From Deltaproteobacteria bacterium (lineage in GTDB: Bacteria > Myxococcota_A > UBA9160 > UBA6930): DNA of 38,774 nucleotides. The notes below the pieces were generated by a model. The model was not told where the DNA came from and did not search any database. It saw only the letters and a program-made list of their open reading frames with translations. The stretch is taken from the NCBI GenBank assembly GCA_029261815.1, contig JAJDAQ010000042.1:1-38774 (forward strand). The letters run 5' to 3'. The translations under genes and the position numbers were made by a program. The first letter of the stretch is position 1. Each line of letters opens with the position of its first letter. Below are positions 33,393 through 38,774 of the stretch, in pieces.

Positions 33393-33823
33393 CTGCCGCC
33401 AGGTCGGACATGACCGATACGGATACAGCGTGGGCCTCCACAGCCGAGCGAACCGCAGGCGATCGGCTCGCCTTCGTCGTCCTCGGAGATCGTCGGCGCC
33501 AACTTCTCACTTACGCTGCCCAGGGAACCTGGAGTGCCGTCGCGTAGCGCGTGTTCCGAGGTTGAATCAGGATCGGCGGCTACGGCGCCCTGCTCGCGCG
33601 TGCTTCAGAACCCCCACCATGCCCACGAGGAGTCCAGGCAGCGCGGGCTCCGGCACTCGAATGTTATTCATCACTCCGGCCTGGACCGAGTTGACAGTGG
33701 CGCCTGCGCGAAGTCCGATGAGCGCGCCATCGACCCCTCCCCCGGCGCGCCATGGCCCACCGACGACTGCTCCAGTGCTTCGATCACTTTGGCGGTTCTT
33801 GATCTCGTTGCTGGCGGGCTCCG
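33393..33823. other. intergenic region with a PEP-CTERM-like remnant
   Basis: The 430 bases between the DUF6090-like gene and the cupin gene hold no intact gene. The only recognisable item is the PEP-CTERM-like tail on the minus strand. Confidence 0.5.
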
Positions 33824-33830
33824 CTACCTC
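33567..33830 (-). pseudogene. C-terminal fragment of a PEP-CTERM-type exported protein
   Basis: One minus-strand frame ends at the stop 33569-33567 with VPEPALPGLLVGMVGV followed by an Arg-rich tail (KHARAGRRSRRS). This has the parts of a PEP-CTERM sorting tail: a PEP motif, a hydrophobic span and basic residues. The preceding residues (VDGALIGLRAGATVNSVQAGVMNNI) resemble a linker. No start codon or signal peptide lies upstream; the frame runs into the cupin gene. I read it as the remains of a gene truncated by rearrangement. A chance match in GC-rich DNA is possible. Confidence 0.45.
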
Positions 33831-34168
33831 GGAAGGTCGGGACCACCGGACGAGAAGAAGACCAGCAGGGTCATGTCCTCCTCGATCTCGAAGAAGCTGT
33901 GGCTCTCGGTGGCTGGAATGTAGAGGAGAGAGCCGCGCCCGACGGTTCGCTCAGTGCTGCCCACCCGCAAACGGGCCTTTCCGTCGACGACCAGATAGAC
34001 CTCGTCCTCATCGTGTGGCCCCTGGAGGTCCGTCGCTCCGGCGGGAAGCCGGTAGATCCCCGAGCTGAGCGCCGGCACACGAAGGAACTCCAGGTAGGGA
34101 GAACTCTGCCCTTTCGCCTTCTCCTGCAACTCCGCCAGATCGAATACACGCCATTCATCGTTCGCCAT
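33824..34168 (-). CDS. single-domain cupin protein
   Basis: A 114-residue cupin. Motif 1 is GPHDEDEVYLVVDGKARLRVG (metal-ligand His and Glu), and motif 2 is LLYIPATESHSFFEIEEDMTLLVFF (third ligand His). The length is typical of small metal-binding cupins. The ATG at 34168 begins MANDEWRVFDL. It stands alone between two larger units; the ligand or reaction is unknown. Confidence 0.88.
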   Translation of the reverse strand: MANDEWRVFDLAELQEKAKGQSSPYLEFLRVPALSSGIYRLPAGATDLQGPHDEDEVYLVVDGKARLRVGSTERTVGRGSLLYIPATESHSFFEIEEDMTLLVFFSSGGPDLPR

Positions 34169-34312
34169 GTCGGAAGACTACCGCGGCGGTGGTCGGTGCC
34201 GCCGCCCGGCTCGGGCGGCGCGTCGGAGGCAGCAACCTCGCCGATCAACGACGGCTGGTGGTCGAGCCGCATACAAAGCCTCTCCTCAGGGCCTAGAGCG
34301 AGCGCCAAGCGA

Positions 34313-34639
34313 CTAGTACTGGACGCGTGCTTCGAGCGTGCCGGATTCGGATCGCACCACGGTGAGCCGGGAGAAACACGGCATGCAGTACACGCGGTCG
34401 CCCGGGCGCAGGTCCCGCGCCGAGCGGATGACGACCTTGCAGACCGGACAGATGACCTCGTTCGGAGCCAGTTCGTCGCCCCGGCCGCCCCATCGGCGAT
34501 AGAAACGCCGGTATTTCTTCGGCACCTCGTCGAAGCCGGTGTCGTCCTTCAACTTGTAGCGCTTGCGCGGTTCTTGCTGCGCAGCCGCGTCGCTCTCGGC
34601 CGGGTCGAATTCGGATGTTTCGAGCAGCGGATCGATCAT
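34313..34639 (-). CDS. small zinc-ribbon protein
   Basis: A 108-residue protein with an acidic N-terminus, a basic centre (KKYRRFYRRWGGRGD) and a CPVC-x(n)-CMPC zinc ribbon (ICPVCKVVI...YCMPCFSRL). The rest shows no family. Its ATG overlaps the stop of the upstream ferritin-like gene by four bases, so it belongs to that operon and may help that enzyme, for example as an electron carrier or assembly factor. Function unknown. Confidence 0.72.
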   Translation of the reverse strand: MIDPLLETSEFDPAESDAAAQQEPRKRYKLKDDTGFDEVPKKYRRFYRRWGGRGDELAPNEVICPVCKVVIRSARDLRPGDRVYCMPCFSRLTVVRSESGTLEARVQY

Positions 34640-35415
34640 GCGGCGAAACCCAATCGCGCCACTGTGTCGAGGTAGAGGCGGCCGAGCTGCAAGCGATCCG
34701 ACGCCGGGACGCCCAGCTCCCGCTGGCTGCCCTCGAAGGTTGCCAGGACAAGCGCATCGAGCTCTCTCTTGATCCGCTGCAGCCGCGCACGCGCGTGCGG
34801 CGCCTGCGCGAGATGTCGTCCGAGATCGTTCTCACCGAAGCCCATGTGCCGGCGTTCGTCCTTCAGCACGCCGGCCAGCATCTCGGCTGTCCGCACGTCC
34901 GCCGTCTGCATATGGGAATGGAACGCCGCGAACTCCATCGACTCGAGGATCACGTTCTGCGCCAGTACCGAAGCCTCCCAGTCCTTCGCCTCGACGAACT
35001 CGCCGAGCTTCTCGCGAAACGCCAGCAGGTTGCGGTTGGCGCGAGACTCGAACTCGCCCTCGGCATCCGTGACGCCGAGCTCCGCGAGCCGGTGCAGCAT
35101 GACTTCGAGGTGACGCGCCTCGTCGACGGCCTGGGTGGCGAGGAAGATCTTCGCCTGGCGATTCGGTGCGAACCGGATCATCCCGCTGGCGCCGTCGAGC
35201 GCGGCGACCTCGCCGACACAATAGGTCGACAAGGTCGCGACGAGCGCATCCCTCTCCGCCCCGCCGATCTCGGGAATGGGCGCGGCGGGATCGACGCCAT
35301 AGGGATGTTGGTTGAGATAGCCCTCGACCGATTGGAACCAGAATTCGAACGAGTGCACTTCCTTCAGGAAGGCATCGTGATCTCGAGCATGGATCTCGAC
35401 CGTATCCATCGCCAT
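34636..35415 (-). CDS. ferritin-like di-iron protein (second of two paralogs)
   Basis: A 259-residue helical protein. The di-iron ligand pattern ExnExxH...ExnExxH is complete: Glu69 (CVGEVAAL), Glu99 and His102 (AVDEARHLEVM), Glu158 (NVILESMEF), Glu187 and His190 (KDERRHMGFGEN). It resembles R2-like and AurF/VlmB-type oxygenases. It is 36 bases after the larger paralog and coupled to the zinc ribbon by ATGA. Substrate unknown; an oxygen-dependent oxidation is expected. Confidence 0.82.
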   Translation of the reverse strand: MAMDTVEIHARDHDAFLKEVHSFEFWFQSVEGYLNQHPYGVDPAAPIPEIGGAERDALVATLSTYCVGEVAALDGASGMIRFAPNRQAKIFLATQAVDEARHLEVMLHRLAELGVTDAEGEFESRANRNLLAFREKLGEFVEAKDWEASVLAQNVILESMEFAAFHSHMQTADVRTAEMLAGVLKDERRHMGFGENDLGRHLAQAPHARARLQRIKRELDALVLATFEGSQRELGVPASDRLQLGRLYLDTVARLGFAA

Positions 35416-35450
35416 GACGTCGGTTCTCCTGCGCGTGTTTCTGGCCGGAA

Positions 35451-36338
35451 TCAGGGCCGGTCGGGCGTCTGGTAGTCGAGTCCGATCCGCCCCAGCCGGG
35501 TCTTGAACTCCTTCAACACCGTGCCGGACAGGACGTTCTCCATCTCGGCCGCGTCCGCGTGAGCGATGTCCGTGCCGTGCCAGACCACCTTCGCTTCTTC
35601 CCCGCCGGCGGCCTGGGCGACCCGTCGCGACTCTTCCATGGCCGAAGCCTGCCCGCGGAACCGGTCCGCGAAGGTCGCCAGCATGTGGTAGGTCATCTCC
35701 TTCTGCATCTGTTCGATCTCCGGCTTCTTCTCCGGCTGTTCGACCAGGAGCGACCCGATGCGATTCTCGCCGAAGCCGACATGGCGCCGTTCGTCAGCGA
35801 TCGTGCCCGCAAGCGTGTGGGCGAACTTCGGGTTCGCGTTCTGGTTGCCCGCATGCATCATCTCGAACACGCTGAACGCCATGCCTTCGAGCACGATGTT
35901 CTGGCCGACGACGCCGGCCAGGAAGTCGCCCTTGTCGACCTTCTCGAGCAGCACTTCCGCGAACTTCACCAGGTTCGGATTCGCGTGCTGGGCGATCACG
36001 TCTTCGAGTTCGTCCTGCTTCACGCCGAGGTCATGAAGTCGCTGGGTGAAGACCTCGACGTGTCGCGCTTCATCGAGGGTCTGCGTCGCCAGGAACCGCT
36101 TGCTGGGATAGTCGGGCGCCGAATTGATCAAGCCCGAAGACGCCGCCAATGCGCAGCGTTCACCCACGACAAGCTGAACCGTCGCGCCGATCGCTTCATC
36201 GCGCAGCGTGGGATTCTCCAGGATGAGCTCGGGCTCCTTCTCGCCGGGCAAGTGCCCGAAGTCCGTGTTCTCGAGGTATCCCTGCGGGCAGGACTCCAGC
36301 CAGGTCTGGATCGAATAGGCCTTCAAGAAATCCGACAT
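35451..36338 (-). CDS. ferritin-like di-iron protein (first of two paralogs)
   Basis: A 295-residue helical protein with a complete di-iron site: Glu60 (VVGERCAL), Glu90 and His93 (TLDEARHVEVF), Glu151 (NIVLEGMAF), Glu183 and His186 (ADERRHVGFGEN). The spacings (29 and 31 residues between ligands) match R2-like/ferritin-like oxygenases. The N-terminal 45 and C-terminal 60 residues are extra compared with the paralog. GGAGGA precedes the ATG. It leads a three-gene operon (this protein, its paralog, the zinc ribbon) with an 18-bp palindrome about 113 bases upstream. The paired paralogs could form a heteromer. Confidence 0.84.
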   Translation of the reverse strand: MSDFLKAYSIQTWLESCPQGYLENTDFGHLPGEKEPELILENPTLRDEAIGATVQLVVGERCALAASSGLINSAPDYPSKRFLATQTLDEARHVEVFTQRLHDLGVKQDELEDVIAQHANPNLVKFAEVLLEKVDKGDFLAGVVGQNIVLEGMAFSVFEMMHAGNQNANPKFAHTLAGTIADERRHVGFGENRIGSLLVEQPEKKPEIEQMQKEMTYHMLATFADRFRGQASAMEESRRVAQAAGGEEAKVVWHGTDIAHADAAEMENVLSGTVLKEFKTRLGRIGLDYQTPDRP

Positions 36339-36735
36339 CGTTCATTCCTCCAATCGGGTTCGGCTCATCGCCGGGGCGCGCATGCTCCGAAGGACTGCCG
36401 AGTGCAGCCGACGGAGCTTCTGTTCCAGGGAATTGCAAGGCGCGTACCAAACTGACGTGCACGTCAGTCGCTGGAGAGCGACTCGATCGGCGGACGACGG
36501 GACAATTCGTCCTTCGGTTGCACCGCAGCGTGGCCGCTTGCCCCTCCGGCCCAGGGGCGAGCCGTGGGGCGCATCCGAGCCGACAAGGCCGCTCACGGTC
36601 CGGTAGGAGCCTGGATCTGCCAGCACCCGGTTCGCTCCGTTGGATGGCGCGCAAGGGCACGGCGACCGCCGCCGCACGCCGCTGCGACCGGCTGCAAGCA
36701 GGCCCACTCGACGAAGGGCACTCGGATGGTCGGCG
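36339..36735. other. intergenic region with the palindrome
   Basis: About 400 bases lie between the ferritin-like operon and the CBS genes. Apart from the palindrome at 36451-36468 no gene or repeat is seen. Confidence 0.5.
36451..36468. promoter_or_regulatory. 18-bp perfect palindrome upstream of the ferritin-like operon
   Basis: ACTGACGTGCACGTCAGT is identical to its reverse complement. Its size and form are those of TetR-family operators. It lies 113 bases before the operon start in otherwise non-coding DNA. The regulator is not in the window. Confidence 0.72.
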
Positions 36736-37155
36736 CTAGAAGAGATCCCGAAGGAACCGGATCAGGTCCGTCGAGGTGACCAATCCAATCAGTTCCCCGT
36801 CTCCGTTGGTAACGGGCACGGCATGAAAGCGGCCGTCCGAGAGGGCGTCCGCAGCATCCGCAATGGTCGCCTTGGCCGGGAGCGTCTCGAGCTCCTTGTT
36901 CATCAGGTCTTCGATCGAGAACTGGTGGTCGAGATACGCGTCCATCGATCGCCCGTCTGTCCCGACCCCCTCAACGCTGATCCCGAGGATGTCCGAGGCC
37001 GAGATCATGCCGATGAGCTTCTTCCCGGAAACGATCGGCACATGGTGGAAATCGCTCTGCGTCAGGATCTTGCGGACGTCGCTCACGCTCTGGCCGACAT
37101 GGGCTGTCACCACGTCGCGGGTGAGGACTTTCTCGATCGGTTGGTTCTTCTTCAT
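36736..37155 (-). CDS. CBS-domain-pair protein
   Basis: A 139-residue protein of two CBS domains. The first includes ILTQSDFHHVPIVSGKKLIGMISASDIL; the second includes ALSDGRFHAVPVTNGDGELIGLVTSTDLI. It probably binds adenine nucleotides as a stand-alone sensor or as a partner of a kinase or transporter. GAGGA precedes the ATG. It is 35 bases after its paralog, and both copies share the FHHVPI and GMISA segments. Likely one operon. Confidence 0.92.
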   Translation of the reverse strand: MKKNQPIEKVLTRDVVTAHVGQSVSDVRKILTQSDFHHVPIVSGKKLIGMISASDILGISVEGVGTDGRSMDAYLDHQFSIEDLMNKELETLPAKATIADAADALSDGRFHAVPVTNGDGELIGLVTSTDLIRFLRDLF

Positions 37156-37190
37156 GCGTTCCTCATGAGGGTTGAAGGCTCATCTCTTCG

Positions 37191-37598
37191 TTAGTCGGCG
37201 AGGTATTGCAGCAGGTCTCGATGGGTGACGATCCCTGCAAGCCGGTCGCCCTCGCCGATCACAGCCAGGGCGTGGATGTCGCCCTTCCCGATCCGCTCGA
37301 TGGCGGCCTCGACCGGATCTCCGTCGGGAATGGTCTCGACATCGCTGGTCATGGCGTCGGCCGCGGTACCGTCCTCGAACGACCTCCGACCGGTACCCTG
37401 CTCTCGTGCGAACCGGACCAGGTCTCTCGCGCTGATCATGCCGACGAGTCGATCTCCTTCGAGGATCGGCACGTGGTGGAAGTGTCCTTCGATCAGCATC
37501 TGATGGATCTCGGTCAGGCTCAGGCTGGACTCCGCGGTCTGGACCCCGCTGGTCATGACTTCGGAAACGAGTGTGGGGCGATGGCTCGGCGGTGACAT
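37191..37598 (-). CDS. CBS-domain-pair protein (paralog)
   Basis: A 135-residue protein of two CBS domains: LTEIHQMLIEGHFHHVPILEGDRLVGMISARDLVRF and AIERIGKGDIHALAVIGEGDRLAGIVTHRDLL. The start at 37598 (MSPPSHRPTLVSEVM) follows AGGAG; the upstream part of the frame is not part of the domain. First gene of a two-gene operon of CBS proteins, probably tandem duplicates. Nucleotide-binding sensor role expected. Confidence 0.9.
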   Translation of the reverse strand: MSPPSHRPTLVSEVMTSGVQTAESSLSLTEIHQMLIEGHFHHVPILEGDRLVGMISARDLVRFAREQGTGRRSFEDGTAADAMTSDVETIPDGDPVEAAIERIGKGDIHALAVIGEGDRLAGIVTHRDLLQYLAD

Positions 37599-37820
37599 CA
37601 GGCGGCTCCTGTCCCCTTCAAAAGCACAATGCGTGCCAACGCGTGGGTCGCTCAGAAGCACCAAGGCGCCACTTCCGCGAGACAATTATTCCCGCGCCGG
37701 GGCGAAACGCCTCGGCGTCGCCGCGTGGTGCGGTCCGACTGCGAACATCGGACTGATCGGCATCGAGCAGGAGCCGACCGTGAACGCCGGATGCGGCGGC
37801 TGTTGGAGCGGATGGCCCGA

Positions 37821-38486
37821 TCAGTTGAGGGCGCCGTCCTTCCAGTAGCGGGTCCCCGCGACCATGGCCTTCAACGCAAACCCGCTCTCGGTGATCTGAT
37901 AGATCTCCACCCCAGAGCCGGCGGCCTCGGCCGCCGAGGCGTCTGCCGACCCGACCGCACCCGTGGCGGAGGCGCCCGCAGAAGCGCCGGCGCTGCCGAC
38001 GCGCCCCGAGGCACCGGCCTGCGCCCCCCGATCACCAGAGCTGATCAGGGCCGCATCTGCATCCACGCCGAACTCCCAGCCTTCCGCCACGAATCGCTTG
38101 AACGAGATCTCGTCGCGAAACAGGAACAACACGCGGAAGTCCTTCGCCCCCAACCCGACGCCCACCCCGACCTGGGCCATCTTCATGAACGTCTCGCGGC
38201 CGCTGCTGCTGCGTGCCACGCCGTAGCCCTGGCCTCCACCGGCGAGCAGGATCTGCACGTTCACGTTGCTGAACACCGCATGACCTGGAGCACGCGCTGC
38301 GCGCGCGGAAACACCCGGATGAGCGCGCTCGAAGTCAGCCAGTGCGGCCGTACGCATGGCGCGCGCGGCGGAGCGTTGGTCCGAAACGGTGGCGCCTTTC
38401 GGTGTGGCACAACCCAGGGATATGCCCAATGCGAGCGAGAGGCCGATGGCGACGCACCGCCGACCACGGACAACCTTGCGAACCAT
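37821..38486 (-). CDS. SYLF/YSC84-like lipoprotein
   Basis: A 221-residue lipoprotein. The signal peptide CVAIGLSLALGISLGC ends at a lipobox (SLGC, Cys26). The core includes HAVFSNVNVQILLAGGGQGYGVA, then GVGVGLGAKDFRVLFLFRDEISFKRF, typical of the SYLF (DUF500) lipid-binding family. A Gly/Ala/Ser repeat (AGASGRVGSAGASAGASATG) breaks the domain near residues 152-190 before the final SGFALKAMVAGTRYWKD. GGAGGG precedes the ATG. It is likely an outer-membrane or periplasmic lipid-binding protein. The 38700 gene is divergent from it. Confidence 0.82.
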   Translation of the reverse strand: MVRKVVRGRRCVAIGLSLALGISLGCATPKGATVSDQRSAARAMRTAALADFERAHPGVSARAARAPGHAVFSNVNVQILLAGGGQGYGVARSSSGRETFMKMAQVGVGVGLGAKDFRVLFLFRDEISFKRFVAEGWEFGVDADAALISSGDRGAQAGASGRVGSAGASAGASATGAVGSADASAAEAAGSGVEIYQITESGFALKAMVAGTRYWKDGALN

Positions 38487-38699
38487 CAGGAATCCCTCCC
38501 AGTCGGGTGAACGCGAAGGACTATCGCGCACCCACACGATTCAGGCGTGATCGGCATCACTACTGGTTTCACCTCAGTGGCGTTCCGCGTCGACGGCGAC
38601 TGGAGATCGCACATGGCCGGAGACCCCTGGCCAGGGATTCGACCGCACGCGGCTCGACCGAGGGCGTATGCTGTGGGCACCAAGCTCCGGGAGTAAACC

Positions 38700-38774
38700 T
38701 TGGAACTCGATCGCCGCACCTTGCTCAAGGGCCTTGGCGGAGCCGCCGCGCTTGCCGCCTGGGGCCTTCCGTCC
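38700..38774 (+). CDS. Tat-exported protein, 5' fragment
   Basis: The last 75 bases open a reading frame that begins at TTG (38700), with GGGAG 6 bases upstream. It reads MELDRRTLLKGLGGAAALAAWGLPS and continues off the window. The twin-arginine motif DRRTLLKG plus a hydrophobic Ala-rich segment is a Tat signal peptide. The mature protein is not visible. Confidence 0.55.
   Translation, partial: MELDRRTLLKGLGGAAALAAWGLPS

Overview
The window is high-GC, densely coded Gram-negative chromosomal DNA. Outer-membrane-type lipoproteins, an RND efflux pump, a PEP-CTERM-like sorting tail, IS481, many alpha/beta hydrolases, Baeyer-Villiger-type monooxygenases and a GrdB-family selenoprotein together suggest a metabolically versatile member of the former Deltaproteobacteria (Myxococcota, Binatota or Desulfobacterota-like). 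No marker gene settles this, so the taxonomy is inference.

Layout. 1-4.5 kb: a lipase-like hydrolase, an HSL-type esterase and an AAA-type ATPase fused through a transmembrane segment to a C-terminal PEGA domain. 4.75-4.87 kb: a tRNA-fMet-like gene with an imperfect acceptor stem and a strong terminator. 5.2-7.0 kb: an Rrf2-regulated operon (DoxX protein, tautomerase-like protein, cis-CaaD-like protein) behind a clear operator. 7.1-8.1 kb: an intact IS481-family element abutting the stop codon of an ankyrin-repeat gene. 10.3-11.0 kb: exoX-like exonuclease.

11.2-20.9 kb is a catabolic island: two flavin monooxygenases of Baeyer-Villiger type, a SnoaL-like protein, an esterase, a zinc alcohol dehydrogenase, a CaiB-type CoA transferase, and IclR and TetR regulators. 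The genes fit alcohol to ketone to ester to acid plus alcohol, with CoA activation afterwards. 21.1-26.2 kb is a TetR-MFP-RND efflux operon with ATGA overlaps; its regulator appears to start at a non-canonical ATT (or CTG) codon just downstream of a perfect inverted repeat. 26.2-31.1 kb holds a frameshifted LprI-like gene, a DUF1456 protein, a rhodanese, a PHB-depolymerase-like lipoprotein, a membrane-anchored hydrolase and a DUF938 methyltransferase. At 31.2 kb a 62-bp stretch repeats the tRNA 3' end plus terminator of 4.8 kb.

The most notable item is at 31.3-32.5 kb: two adjacent reading frames are one gene interrupted by an in-frame TGA in a UxxC motif, followed by a bSECIS-like hairpin. 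This is a GrdB-family selenoprotein that ordinary annotation would split. 32.6-38.8 kb contains a membrane-anchored DUF6090-like protein, a PEP-CTERM-like remnant, a cupin, an operon of two paralogous di-iron ferritin-like proteins plus a zinc ribbon behind an 18-bp perfect palindrome, two tandem CBS-domain proteins, a SYLF-domain lipoprotein and the first codons of a Tat-exported protein.
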